A DNA stretch of 64,000 nt from Quercus robur. Lineage: Eukaryota; Streptophyta; Magnoliopsida; Fagales; Fagaceae. The notes under the pieces were generated by a model. That model was given only the letters and a program-made list of their open reading frames with translations, did no database searches and was not told the DNA's origin. The DNA is taken from the NCBI RefSeq assembly GCF_932294415.1, contig NC_065536.1:30771354-30835353 (forward strand), read 5' to 3'. How positions within the stretch are numbered: position 1 is the first letter of the stretch; every line of letters starts with the position of its first letter. Both the position numbers and the translations under genes were made by a program. Shown here one piece after another: positions 35,820-47,916 of this stretch.

Positions 35820-36820
35820 CCAGATATCTTTCATTTGCAGATAAATCTTTCTGACACCCTCATTCTCAAGCACCACCGCAAAGGTCCTGCCGTCTTGGAC
35901 AGGGCTAGCCATTTTTCCCCAATCTCATCAGCCTTACTCGATTGATTCAACTCCTTAATGTAGAGATCTGCAGCTGCAGAAGCTTTGTCAAAATAAATGT
36001 AACCAAAAAAAAGTATCTTAAAAAAATACTTTGTTATAAATCTCACCACACTCAAGTAGAATACACAAAAGAGTTATGAATAAAATAGATTGTATTGATG
36101 TTTAAAAAATTACATGCTACACACACCACTCTTCATTATTTCTCTCTTGCTATTTCACTCACACTTGTTGAATACTACACTTTCTTTGTGAAAAGAACAC
36201 TAACTGGATTACTACTCTACTTATTGGATGAATTTATACAATCTGTAGCCTTATATAGAAAACTACCACACTAAGGAGACAAGCAAGGAAACAACATCCT
36301 AAATTCACTTACCAAACTAGTTGAAAAGGTAGAAAAAATGCAAAAAGAAAAGTCAAGAAAGGAAACACTTATTCTTCTTGAACTCCTCTTCACCTATTTT
36401 GACACATGCAAACATTTTAAAAATTTATCACCAACCTAATGCTCTAGAGTCGGTGATGACTCTACACTTCATAATAACAGATTGCTCTGGTCCTATCAAT
36501 TTTCGTAACTCAAAATCTGAAGCCCCGTCATCCACTTATCCTTTGACCTTCAAGGATAATCACCATTCTCCTTCAGCGCCCTCCCTTGAGTTCAAATAAT
36601 GCCCAAAAGCATTGGATTTCTTATAGTCAGCATCCCCTTCTCTAGTTGTAACAAATTGTTTTTGGTTCCTCTTAAAAACCACATCCTCATTGTTTTTCAA
36701 CAGCCACCTTGAGGTATTCTTGTCCATAAAGACTGATGACATAAAATCCTTTCCTCTCTCATATATTTGGTGATTATAGACCAATCCTCCCTCCTCTAAA
36801 ACAAGTTGAAAAGATTTCAA
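35820..36820 (-). pseudogene. LINE-associated upstream fragment
   Basis: 36820-36560 (minus) encodes a segment with SRWLLKNNEDVV and KQFVTTREGDADY. I recall this pattern from proteins found with plant LINEs near their ORF1. A second piece lies at 36055-35831 (EKWLALSKTAGP). It precedes the RT relic in the same orientation, so both probably belong to one LINE. 36060-36560 shows no clear coding sequence. Confidence 0.45.
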
Positions 36821-38139
36821 TTCGATTGTGAGGATGCTACCCCCCCCCCCCCAAAATAAAAATAATAATAAAAAGGAAATGACATGCTAAGTGAATTGTT
36901 ACCTTTGTAAGCTTTCACAATAGTTGAAGTAACTATTACAATGAATGGATCTCGATCACTTTTGTAGAAATCATCATCTATCTGCAATGCAGTTTTTCCC
37001 CACAACTTTCTTTGCACATATCTGTTCCTGAAATTGTGTATGAGTAGGTTTGAAATCAGCTTCTTCATTATCATTTTCATTTCTCTTATTTTGCTTTCAA
37101 CTATTGACTTACAATAGCTCATAACATTTGACATGAAAATAAAAGCATAACTTACTCTTCTAACAACAGTCCAATCTTTCGAATTTTTGTTAGACGGTCA
37201 TTTAAATCGATCTCCTCAATGATTCCAATAAATTCCAATCTGCCAATCACATCTGCTAATGCCATGATATTAATTCAAATAGAGTTTGTATTGATTTGTC
37301 AATTGTATTATTTTCTCTAACTCAAAATATATTTGCAGATGCATGAAAGAAAAGGATGTATTGAGGACAAATTGTACAATAAATGTTGTGTGAAATAATT
37401 TGTAAAGTAATAAGAATTACCGGTCAAATAAGTTGTGTTGTGGCAACGGGAAACTATTGTTTCGTAATCAGCAAGTTCAAATTGGTATTCAGGTATTGAA
37501 TGATAGAGTCTATCGATTTTAGAGACCGATGTTGTTGACGTGAAAAGAATTTTTTGTGGGTTATGTACATGACGATACTTCCCTGTATATTCCTCTACAC
37601 TGAAATTTTTTATCACATACATGCATCCTTCATTTAAGAGAGGTCGGTAACGCTGAGCCAGATTCCTTCTGATACTTGCATGTAGTAGTTTTCCCTACAA
37701 AATATGCTTTCTAAATTTATTTGTCCATACTTAAAAAAAAAAAGTAGTTATTTTCAAAAATTGAATTTGGACTTACCTCTTCATCAACCAATATCATATC
37801 GAGACTGATAAGGTTATGGTCGTTCACTGTGTTAACCGCATCACACATTCATAAAACTATAATTTCACATTCCATTTGTCTTTCTCCATTGATATCTGCT
37901 TCAGAGCTGTATGCTCTATGTTGATTTGATTTTGTAATATCTGCACAAACTTTACTTTAGCAAGTTTTACTTATATTTATTGGGAAAATCTATTAATTGC
38001 AACATAGGTGACAATCTATTTTTCATTACATACAATTACAAATAATAAAAAATAATGGCAATTGTTACCTCTAGGTAAATTGTTGAAGATCTCCTTATAT
38101 ACAATATTTTTGTATAGAAATTATCACCTTAATCTTTTT

Positions 38140-38660
38140 TTTCAGTAACTACCCTAAGGTCATTTCTACTTGTAACTCTGGGATACAAAAACATATAGTT
38201 GTCCATGATTGAAGACAGGTTTATGTAGAAAAAGGCCAACATGTTGCAAAGATAGACCGTAGCTTTTATTAATTGTCATCACAAAGAAAACAGATACTGG
38301 AGATTGTCTTCTCTTTAGTACAAATGGTGATTATGACTTAGAAGCTGATAAAACAATTCATAGGATAATACTTTATCTCCAACATGAGTTCCTAATATGA
38401 TTTGAACTTGTAAAACCCATTTTGACAATTGAGTGAGAGTGACTAAAAGTCTAGTATTACTGCAAAGTCCAACACTTTGGTTTAAATAACAAAGTAACAT
38501 TATTGGCAATCCAACTTCCAACCTGAGTCAATGGTTTGGAATACTAGGAAACTTCAACGAATTGAGAACCTCTTTTGTATACACTATATCTTTGTCCAAA
38601 ATGTTACCCGCAACTTTACATAATGAATTTGCACTATGATATGAATTTACAAAAGGTACA
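38140..38660 (-). pseudogene. Helitron Rep/helicase C-terminal fragment
   Basis: Minus-strand pieces read LNSLKFPSIPNH, then LEVGLPIMLLCYLNQSVGLC, then NTRLLVTLTQLSKWV, then GTHVGDKV, and finally SLQHVGLFLHKPVFNHGQLY with VTSRN. This is the C-terminal signature of Pif1-family helicases in plant Helitrons. A stop interrupts IPNH..LRLEV and the helicase motif NKSQGQT is altered. Everything N-terminal, including the Rep domain, is missing. The upstream end abuts the hAT-like element at 38672. Confidence 0.75.
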
Positions 38661-38671
38661 ACGGATAATAT

Positions 38672-39281
38672 TAGGGGTGTCCATGGAAACCGGCAACCTG
38701 CCCAACACGTCCCCCGTCGGCATCCGACCCGTCGCCACCCGATCTGACAACTCCGGCGGTCGGACGCGGGTTCCGACCTCACTAACCCGACCCCAGCGAG
38801 TCGGTTGTCGGTTTTTAATTTCAAAACCCGTGAAACCGACCCAAATCGAAGTCCATTCAAAACCCAGCCATTTTTCCAGATTCCGGCCCCTTTTCCAGAT
38901 TCCGACCACTTTTTTTCCATATTCCGGCCACTTTTTCACTTAAATCAGTCGATTTTTGGCACAATAAACACCGGATCTGGCCGAACCAGTGATTTCTCAT
39001 CACGATTTGCCAGAAATCTCGCTGGATTCGACAGGATCTCACTGGATCTTGGATGGATCCGATAAGATCTTGCCAGATCTAGCGAGATCTCGCCGCATTT
39101 CAAAGCATTCCGGTGATAATCGAGTTCACCTGAAACCAACCACCACTCGCCAGCAACCTGAACCGACTAACTCGTTACTGTTACGGGTCGGTTGCAGGTT
39201 GAAAAACCACCCATCCGATCTTGTACAGGTCGGTTGCAGGTTGGGCAAAAACCCGACCCGCCCGACCCATGGACAGCCCTA
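38672..39281. mobile_element. hAT-like non-autonomous element, GC-rich
   Basis: The ends TAGGGGTGTCCATGG and CCATGGACAGCCCTA are inverted with two mismatches. The flanks are the perfect 8-bp repeat GATAATAT (38664-38671 and 39282-39289), as for hAT elements. The interior is strikingly GC-rich compared with its surroundings, with repeated CCGACCC / GGTCGGTTGCAGGTTG words. Open frames on both strands inside it are low-complexity and probably not genes. Confidence 0.85.
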
Positions 39282-40600
39282 GATAATATGTACGTTTTCT
39301 TTGGGCAAAAAATTGCTAGTTTTTTTTGGCCACTTGGCACTTTCTAAGTGTTTTTATTTTGCCACTTGCCATTATATGAGACAATCTAGGGTATTAAAGT
39401 TTTGCCTTTCTCTCAATTTATGCTATTATGTATAATATTAGGTTAGATTAGTTTTTTGTGGTGAAGCATTTCCATATTCACATTGATTCTTTTAGATACA
39501 CCCATGCACCTTCAAATTTCTACCCCTTAAGATCTCAAAATAAATTGCCTTGTGTAGTTGGAGTACGCTATCATTTTGTGTTAAGTCCACATATTTTTTG
39601 GCTTAATTTTGTGTCAAATTTGTTCATATGTTTGCTTAGTTCTCATGTATTTTGGGGGTTAATTTGTAATTGAGTAGAAGTACTAGAGCCCTAATTAGAG
39701 TTGTTGGTGAAGAAGGTCGCTCCTGCAAGATTCATGCTAGGCCATGAAATGGACACATGGCAAAAAAGGAAGATCTTTCTTCAATTCAAGTTGCAGCCAA
39801 GTTGTGCCTGCAACTTGCTCATGAATAAAATTCCAATTGTTATTCTTATCTCTTGACCAGCTCATTTTAAACATAAAGAACCCATTCCAATCTACCAGAC
39901 CAACAAGAGAAAACCCTAGAGAGCAGATTGTGAGCCTTAGAGAGCAACATTGAGCTTGTTTCTTTAAGAGAGAGAGAACCCATGTCAATTGAGTGAATTC
40001 TACAACATTCTCTCTCATCTTTCCCTCTCACCATTTCCATACCTATAAAAAGTGATTTTATCCATCACTAGTGGAGGTTTGACGATGGTATTGTGGAGAG
40101 GTTTTTACTTTTTATGTCAAGAACTTTGGTTTTCCACTTCAAAACACATTCAGTGTTTTCATGTGGTTTGCTTCTCTTTATTCCAATTTTCGTATTGCTT
40201 TACTTATTTTAGTTACAATTTGAATATTGGCTAATCACTTATATTGGACATTAATTGTTAGTTTAGCTTATAAGTGAATAAGCCATAAAATTGGGTATTT
40301 GAGATCTAAATATATGCCTAGCGTGTTAGGTAGCATTTTTTCAATTTGTTCTTGATTTTTCTTTAATATCCACTAGAAAACTATTTCATTCAAACCAATA
40401 TGCAATTAAGTCAAAATTAGTTTTGACGATTGTTGTCTTACCAACAAATGAAGATATCTTTTCAAAAATTTCTTGGATAAATGCATATTGATGGTAGCTG
40501 CCAATTACAAATCATTAACATGTTAGAAAATAAAATATGAACAAGAACTAAATTAAAAATGTTTAGCTTGTGTGATTGTGTTGGAGATTGTGGGGGAGAT
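39282..40600. other. Intergenic DNA, no gene recognised
   Basis: Nothing convincing in any frame. The frames 40018-39737 (-) and 40052-40234 (+) lack motifs. A GAGAGAGA tract near 39968 and a CCCTAGAGAGCAGA segment may be remnants of an LTR or leader. Confidence 0.45.
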
Positions 40601-41325
40601 TGTGATGCCCCAATTTGATTGATTGTGTGATATGTGTAGGTGTGTGATGAGCCCCACATTGGGTATTTACTGGGTAAATCTGGGCTTTATTAACAATCAT
40701 AAGAAGCCTCAATTGTGACTAGTCCTTTTAAGATATAGCGCCGATGTGGCTAGCGCTTTTCCTTGGGTCGTTACATATGGTATCAAAGACGGCCCAGTAA
40801 CCCCATGTAGGCTCAAGACACTACCCTACAAAGTGGGCCCTAATGAGGACGTTAGGGATTTAAGTAGGGGAAATTGTGATGCCCCAATTTGATTAATTTG
40901 TGTGATGTGTGTGGGTATGTGATGAGCTCCACATCGGGCATATACTACGTTGAACAGGGCTTTATTAACAACTACAAAGAGCCTCAATTTTGACTAATTC
41001 TTTTAAGGTATAGCGCAGATATGACTAACGTTTTTTCTTGGGTCATTACATATGGTATCAAAGTCGGCCCAGTAACCCCGTGTGGGCTCGAAGACACTAC
41101 CTCACAAAGTAGGCCCTAACGAGAACATTAGGCATTTAAGTGAGAAAGATTGTGATGCCCCAATTTGATTGATTGTGTGATGTGTGTGGGTGTGTAATGA
41201 GTCCCACATCAGGTATTTACTGGGTAAATCTGAACTTTATTAACAACTATAAGGAGCCTCAATTATAACTAGTCCTTTTGAGGTATAGTACAGATGTGGC
41301 TAGCGCTTTTCTTTGGGTCGTTACA
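40601..41325 (+). repeat. Tandem TRIM-like array: three LTRs and two short internal regions
   Basis: LTR-like units begin TGTGATGCCCC and end GTTACA at 40601-40775, 40875-41050 and 41151-41325 (175-176 bp each). After each comes TATGGTATCA(A/G)AG, a primer site for initiator tRNA-Met. After the first two, a ~100-bp internal region ends in a purine-rich stretch before the next LTR. The overall period is about 275 bp. This is the layout of terminal-repeat retrotransposons in miniature in tandem. Confidence 0.75.
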
Positions 41326-41327
41326 TA

Positions 41328-41339
41328 TGGTATCAGAGC
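41328..41339 (+). other. Primer-binding site (initiator tRNA-Met)
   Basis: TGGTATCAGAGC, two bases after the third LTR, is the canonical plant initiator tRNA-Met primer site. The two upstream copies read TGGTATCAAAGA/T and are mutated. Confidence 0.75.
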
Positions 41340-41340
41340 A

Positions 41341-41470
41341 GCAGGGGTTAGATGTTGGTATTCGCTCACAGGATTGTATGTGAGAATATGTGTTGATCCT
41401 TCACTAGCAGGGGTTAGATGTTGGTATCCGCTCACAAGATTGTATGTGAGAATATGTGATGTGTATATGT
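41341..41470 (+). repeat. Two tandem 66-bp copies in the leader
   Basis: GCAGGGGTTAGATGTTGG recurs at 41341 and 41407, with similar sequence following (GCTCACA-GATTGTATGTGAG). It lies between the primer site and the gag relic. Confidence 0.75.
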
Positions 41471-42251
41471 GACACTATGCTCTGATCAATTATATGTATG
41501 TGTTTTCTAATGATTTTCAGATGTGACTACATATGTATTAAGTGATTCATTATATGTTTTGGAATAATTATTTTTGATATCATTGAATGAGCTTGTGAAA
41601 AATCAAAATACTCGTGTTTTGCTTGACACTATTCAGTTGTATATTCTGTATAATTACTTACTAGATGTGTGGCTCACCTCATCAATTACTGTTTTCAGAT
41701 TAAAGTGTAGTTGGGAATATAAAACCTTTGGATCGCTTTGTAAGGTGCAAGGTAGAGCATGGAAGTTGTAGGCGACTTCAGTATTACTTGAAGACTTATA
41801 GAATTTTAGTTACCTTTATTTTGTAATTCATGTCTTATATTGTGGAGTTTAGATTTTTGTAAGAGGTTTTTCTTTTTAGAGTATTGTTTCTTTAGAGTTT
41901 TAATTTATTTTGGATTAATTATGTTTATTGAGTTATATAAGTTCAGCAAGTTAGTCATGCATCTAAATTCATGTTCCATGGATTTGGGTCATGACAGTGT
42001 CGGTGTCAAAGCTCTAGGTTATGATTCTGTAGACAATTAGGACTTCTGATGTTTTTGTATAGGATGTGGAAGAATAGGCTTGAATCATTGGATATTCAAT
42101 GCTTATTTTATGGGTTTGATAATTGTTAGAAGTAGTGTGTCTATATGCTTAAAATCATAAGAATAGTAAAAGCTTTAGTATCTCTTGTATACTATGATTT
42201 TTCTTTGAGGTTTATCCAACTCTAAAGTGTTGTCTGTTTGGTTATAGGAAA

Positions 42252-42515
42252 ATGCCACCCCACAATTCTACCCCTTCTAGTTCTGAGCCAAATCTTGAAA
42301 ACCTTGAGGGTGTTTTTAATGCTATTAGAAGTCTTGTTGAGGTGGTGGAAAAACATTTAGTACTAGTGGAACAGCTAAGCCCGAAGATGCTGAGGTTGAA
42401 GGATGTACCATTAAGCAATTCAGGAAAATGGGTCCTCCTTCATTTTTGGAAAACCCTAATCCTACAAAAGCAAAGACTTGAATAATGCAAATGGAGAAAA
42501 TATTTGATGTGGGCT
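42252..42515 (+). pseudogene. Ty3/Gypsy gag fragment
   Basis: ATG at 42252 opens a frame with a short N-terminus. After a frameshift near 42370 the translation reads CTIKQFRKMGPPSFLENPNP, a stop, then IMQMEKIFDV. The pattern 'PPSF...A..W...IEKIF' is typical of plant Gypsy gag N-terminal cores. No zinc knuckle or pol follows. With the LTR and primer site about 0.9 kb upstream, this looks like a truncated element sharing the TRIM-like LTR. Confidence 0.6.
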
Positions 42516-43198
42516 AGGGAGTTCGTTGATCCCATCAAAAAATGTCTTCAACTTCTTTATACTTTGATCTAGAGCTCAACTCTCAAGCTCTAGGTCTTGT
42601 CCTATCTCTTCTTGTTCTACCAACTTCATTTTTAGTCAATCTTGATCCCTTCAACCATCCTCAAAGTTTGTGTTTTTGAGCTCACAAAATCAACTCGAGA
42701 GGTGCTTTTGACCAGGAGAACAAAACTCGAAGAGCCACAACCTCACCATGAAGGCAACTAATGCCAATTTTTTGTCAACCTCATTTACTTGTAAAATCTC
42801 TATGTTAAAATATAAATATTACATATATAATATTTTCATAACAAATTTTATGTGATAAGTTGTTATTAGTTATAACTTAAAATCACTATTTGCCTACCAA
42901 TAACTATCCGTAACCATAACTATACATGACAACTTATGTGAAAGTGTTTTGAATTTTTATTTTTTTATTTAAAGAACAAGTGTTGTGTATAATATCCATC
43001 GCTCTTTTTTCATCACAACCCCTCCCTAGTCTCTAATGATTGTAGCCAAGGGACAGACCAACGATATTTGACGTGGACGGCCTTGATGCACCTTGAGCTT
43101 TCACCGGAGGCTCCAATACCGCCAGTAGACTAGAGAAGACGCAATCTGATCATGTACGGACGTGGGCAAGAAATTCATGCTGACGTGGGACCACACCA
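42516..43198. other. Intergenic DNA upstream of the SDS cyclin
   Basis: A decayed MITE-like stretch at about 42820-42950 is followed by the probable SDS promoter region (43000-43198), which includes ACGTGG and GACGTGGA elements. No gene was seen. Confidence 0.45.
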
Positions 43199-43206
43199 TA
43201 TATAAA
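43199..43206 (+). promoter_or_regulatory. TATA box of the SDS cyclin gene
   Basis: TATATAAA lies 170 nt before the ATG at 43369. A CT-repeat leader (about 43256-43277) stands between, a common plant 5' UTR feature. It implies transcription from about 43232 and rules out the in-frame ATG at 43162. Confidence 0.7.
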
Positions 43207-43368
43207 CCCCTCCTTCAGATCCTCCACACGCACGCCCCAACTTCCATAACCGTTCTCTCTCTCTCTCTCTCTCTCTCACAAAATTCAGAGAACAAAATTA
43301 CCAAAACTGAATCCTCACTAAAAAAAAAAGCTCATTCGGAATACAAAAATTCAAAAAAATCATTCACA

Positions 43369-46300
43369 ATGAAAGTAGCACTGAGCAGAGCGAAGCGAAA
43401 GCTCGAGACAAAACCAGCAACGCTCATCAAGAAGAAGCTCCGCTCGGAGCTACCTCGCCGGAGACGATCACAGATCTCTCCGATTCTATATTCGTCTCTG
43501 AATTTAGCTCTTCCTTGTAAGAATTCTGGTTTCTCTGCTTTTCCGGTGGACTCTAGCTCTTTCTCCTACTTCGGCAGCGAAGTTTCATGCGATTCGAGCA
43601 GAGTCTCCGTTGGATCGGAGAACAAGCCGAGTTCGAACTTGAGGAAGAGAAATCTCGGTGAGATTGAAGGCTCTGGAGCTGTGGTTAAGGCCAATGCACC
43701 TGTTCGTAGAGTTACCAGATCGTATTACAGAAGGAAGGAAAATGAAGGTAAAGTCGGTGAAGCGGAGGTCTCTGAGTCGTCGTGTGTGGAATCGAATTCT
43801 GAAGTTGATGCTGGAGTTTTCGTGGAGAGAAGCTCCAAGTTGAAGAGCAAAAGTGGAAAACTAAATGAAATTACGGAAGAGATTGAAGGAAATGAAGGCT
43901 CCGAAGCTGTTTCGAAATCGGAGATTTCTTTTGTTGAGCAAGTTTCCGATGGAATTTTGAATTTCAGTGACGGAAATGTAAAAGCAAATTCCGAGTTCAA
44001 TGAAAACGAAGTCGTTTCGGTTGCTTCTGCTGCTAAGTTAGCTGAGGAAGCAACTGAGCAAGTTGAGAACAGAGCATCAGAATTTGAATTTTCTGAGATT
44101 TCAGGAAATTTCTTCGACGCGAATATTACGGTTCCGAACTCTGAGTCCACGATTGATCAAAAGCAAAAGAGCTTCGAATTCGACTCCGATCTCGCTTGTA
44201 CGGAGCAATTCTCATACGAAGACGTCTCCGAGTACTCGTCTAGCTTCCAATCGGAAAATTTTCTGGAAAGTTCTGACCTAGAGTTCTCGGATTACTCTCC
44301 ATCTATTTTCTTCGAAACTGGAAGCGAATTTTCGGAGCGCTCGGAGGGAGATTCAACTCCTTCGCGTACTTTCTCTCTGCTCCTTCAGTACAGAGAGGAT
44401 TTCTCGCGCTCAACTACTCCTCTTGACACCAAAATTTCTTCACGCCTCGAAAACGAAAATCATCATCAATCTACTGTAAGCTTCTCATGCAATGCAATTC
44501 GATTGGTTTCTGTTACTTTTTCTTCTTTTTTTCCGTTTGTTTTCTTGGCAACCAAACAGAGTAGTACAGTTTGCGTGTTTTAATTAAAATCTAATTATCT
44601 TATTTAATTTAATTTTAATTATCGAATTTTGCTTTTTATTCAAGTCCGTGAGGAGGTTCGAAGATGAGGTGGACGAAGAGAGCTACGTGGCATTGAGAAA
44701 CAGAGAAAGAAGGCAATTGTTTCCATACAACTACGCAGAGGAGTATTGCTCCACCACAGACTACGGCGATCTCGTTCTTCAGCTACGATCACAAATGGTC
44801 CACTGGATCGTTGAGGTGAGTGAGTGAGTGAACGAGCGAGAGAGTCCACGTAACCACGTCTTCGTTCATGTTTTCAATTAATCGCCGTAGTTGAAACAAA
44901 CACGTTTTAGTTTCAGTTAGAGAAGGGGCAAAGATTCTCTGCATTGACTTCTTTTCTGCATTCATTGCTCCTTCCAGTCGTTTTCTGACACGTCAGCTTT
45001 TATAAAAAACTGAACGACCATGCACTTTCTCTCGTTAAATGTTCACTCTCATGTTAGAACTTGGAACCAACTAATAACTCGTTTTGCACTTCTTCTATTG
45101 GCTAGCAACTGATAAAGAAGCTGTATCTGATAGTAGTACATATTCCGAGGGTGATTTTGTCATTTGCATGCATTTTTGGTGCTATGGTTTACGTTAGCAT
45201 TTCCCTATTAACTGAATGAACAGAGTGTGGTAGTTGCCAATAGGATCTAGGCTGGCACAGTGTTGAGTGTCAAAGCTTGTTGGACAATTTTTCCTCACGA
45301 GTTTTCGCATACATATGGAGGGTATGATTCAGTGTGGAAAGTAACCTCAAGTGTCTATATATAAATAATAACTCGTTAATATTTGTTGCACACAATTAAT
45401 TATTACAAATATAGCACAATTTAAAATTTTAACTAAAATTGTATTTTGAAAACATGATTTCAAATGAAGTGGTGTGCACACTCCATACACACCAGTGTGT
45501 AATAATTAGCGCTCATTTTAATTCCTCTCTTAAAAGAGTAATTAGTTTCACCAAGGTGTACTAATTGTTTAGTATATATAAATATGATTCAAAGAATCTT
45601 ATAACTGCAAAAATATTGAGCATGTACACACTTGTCTAGTGGCTGAATTTCAAAATTACAAATTGGGAGCACTTGTGGATCCCCATTCCCATCGAAGCTC
45701 ATTCAAGTATTGGTTACTTAACCGATGTGTTATAATGGTTGCAAAGTCTTCCACGAATTGGTCGCTCTTCTACACTCTTTATTCTAGAAAAAAGAAAAAA
45801 GAAAGAAAGAAAGAAGTGCACCCATTGTCTTTTTTACTTTTTATTTAAAAGATTTTGATGCTTATTGTATTATTGTTAGTTTTGTTACTTGCTAATTTGA
45901 TAATTTGTGCAATTTGGTATGAATGGGCAGCAAAGTACTGAAAAGGAGCTTCACCAGGAGACGATGTTCCTAGGAGTTACCCTCCTTGACCGATTCCTAA
46001 GCAAAGGTTTCTTCAGAGACAAAAGACACCTTCAAATTGTTGGAATAGCCTGTCTTACATTAGCCACTAGGATTGAAGAGAAACAGCCCCACAACAGGTA
46101 AATCACACTTCTCTCATCTTTCCTAATCGTACTTGCAAAGTTCCCCAGAAGCATATATAGAAAGAACTCTTAATAGTCCACTTATATTGGTTTGTGCCAT
46201 AGTAACAGGTTCACTATTAAATGGAAATGATATTTTACTACAATGTGTATTATTGCCATGTGACAGTATCAGGGAACTTTAGCCATCTTCTGGAAAACAT

Positions 46301-47916
46301 AGGTAGAATATCTTAACGTGTCAGTTCATATGTCAAAGAGAATATAAGGCAGTTTCATTTCTTATAGATGGTTCCTATTTAGAGACTTCTAGTAAAAATG
46401 AATTAAAAAAAGAAGAGTTACTGTTAAATTTATGAGAGCTCTAGCTCGTGTTCTTGTCTTAAATAGCTCGAATACCCACTTTTTCCAAATTCTCTGTCCA
46501 ATTCTGTGTTCAATTGCAATAAGTCTATTCCAACCATGTTCTCAATCACACAATGGTATGATGATGACAACTGTCACTTAATTGCTTCGGAAGCTAAGAT
46601 GATTAGTAGAATCGTCAGTTTTCCCAGAAGGATGAGAATTTTGATGACTGTAAATTTTCTGATGGGAATTGTAGCGTTCAGGAAAAGTATTTCTTCATGG
46701 GAAGCAATGTGTACAGCAGATTCGAAGTTGTGGCCATGGAATGGCTGATTCAAGAGATCCTCAACTTCCAGTGTTTCTTGCCCACCGTTCACAACTTCTT
46801 GTGGTACATCCTTTTACCCCTCATTGTATTCTTAGTAGTCTTGAGTTTCGCATTGAGCAATTCATCTTTCTGTTTTAACTACTATTTTAGCCAAAAAGTT
46901 TTAACTGCAGCTTGCATTGTCTCCACTACCTATTAATGCCTAGTTTGAAACACATCATAGGTTCTACCTGAAAGCTGCTAAAGCTGATGCAGATTTAGAG
47001 AAGAGGGCCAAGTACCTGGCAGTACTAGTTCTTTCAGTCCAAGAGCAACTATGCTACTGGCCCTCAACAATTGCAGCAGCTCTTGTCATATTGGCTTGTC
47101 TAGATAGCAGACAATATGCATTCCAAAGAGTACTTGAGGTATACATATATGCTTAGAACATAGCAATACTAGCTTTATTGAATTTTCTGGTCTGCAGCTT
47201 CTAACTGCTGCATCATATAATTGAGCTGGTTTGGGCCACCGCTGATAGCCTCAGGCAGTGCTTACAGATGCCAATGAACAGTAGTAGTGGGCTACACAAC
47301 TCCCCCTCCCTAATATCCTACCACTTTGCTTAAAAAAGCTATTGGCCATTGCTTTATAAACTATAATCTCGATTTTGTATATAAAACTGTGTAAAATTTC
47401 CAGTCTTGCTTTATAAAATTTGTTTAATCTAGTCAAAATTTCATAATCTATAAGTTCTATTATTGCCCATGTCCTCTTTCTCAGGTTCCACCTCTTTCTT
47501 TTCCACTCAATTCTCATTTTAGTTCCTGGAAATACTAGAAAATCCCCTTTAGTTTGCCCTAACTGGCGTCACTATGAGATTGTTATCATATAAAATGCAT
47601 CAAAATCTTCAGTTTTTCACTTAGTTAACATGTGATTTTGCAGACTCACATCAGGACAAAAGATCACGATTTACATGAATGCATAGAGGTATGGAAGTAA
47701 AATGAAATCCTCTCTTTCGTTCTACTTTTCTTCAGTGCGATTTCTCAGATTCAAAGTTGCAACAAGTGAACTAGTCCCATCCACTAAGGCATTGCTAAAC
47801 ATGAGAACTTTAATAAAAAATTGTAATATCATCATTTAATTAGAATTTAGCTACAATGTTTCCTGATATTGTGTTTGTTGCAACAGAACCTCGAGTGGTT
47901 GTTAAGGTACATATGA
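43369..47916 (+). CDS. SDS: Meiotic cyclin SDS (SOLO DANCERS)
   Basis: Seven exons: 43369-44475, 44645-44815, 45931-46097, 46675-46803, 46961-47138, 47644-47688 and 47887-47916. All junctions are GT-AG and phases join to 608 residues; Arabidopsis SDS is of similar length. The N-terminus is basic ([18 protein letters not shown]). A long Ser/Glu-rich acidic region follows, with [17 protein letters not shown] just before the cyclin box. The cyclin N-fold carries [33 protein letters not shown] and [14 protein letters not shown]. The C-fold carries [20 protein letters not shown] and [17 protein letters not shown] is a meiosis-specific cyclin acting with CDK in the nucleus, needed in Arabidopsis and rice for DMC1-dependent homologous pairing. 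Nothing looks broken. The ATG at 43369 is preferred because 43162 lies upstream of the TATA box. Confidence 0.93.

Larger units (their letters stand above)
32511..37850 (-). pseudogene. RPA1-like single-strand DNA-binding protein gene, Helitron-associated, broken
   Basis: Exon-like pieces in minus-strand order: about 37830-37770 (ISLDMILVDEE), 37690-37420 (GKLLHASIRRNLAQRYRPLL, YVIKNFSVEEYTGKY), 37255-37160 (DVIGRLEFIG), 37029-36899 (KLWGKTALQIDDDFY), 33983-33899 (KLYVNLDIPEVTRVRDK), 33813-33695, 33605-33470 (RCRWYYNACLKCKKKV), 33060-32930 (PWEIGNIVGKECLFQL) and 32728-32511. This is the order of OB folds in plant replication protein A large subunits: the N-terminal Helitron-type DUF223 region first, the zinc-containing C-terminal OB fold last. 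In-frame stops (for example after KKKVKMV, and near 37850) and a 2.5-3-kb LINE insertion between the third and fourth OB pieces show it is dead. RPA1-like genes are common Helitron cargo. The helicase relic just upstream supports that origin. Confidence 0.7.

Noticed and set aside
38528-39282. Overlapping open frames on both strands in the GC-rich block
   Set aside because: They lie inside the hAT-like element, are low in stops because of GC richness, and show no conserved protein.
43162-43368. Longer N-terminus for the SDS cyclin starting at 43162
   Set aside because: This start is upstream of the TATA box at 43199, and the extra residues encode the CT repeat. The start at 43369 matches the family N-terminus.
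44640-44849. Minus-strand open frame over SDS exon 2, and similar frames at 43725-44150
   Set aside because: They are complementary to confirmed cyclin exons with no independent evidence.
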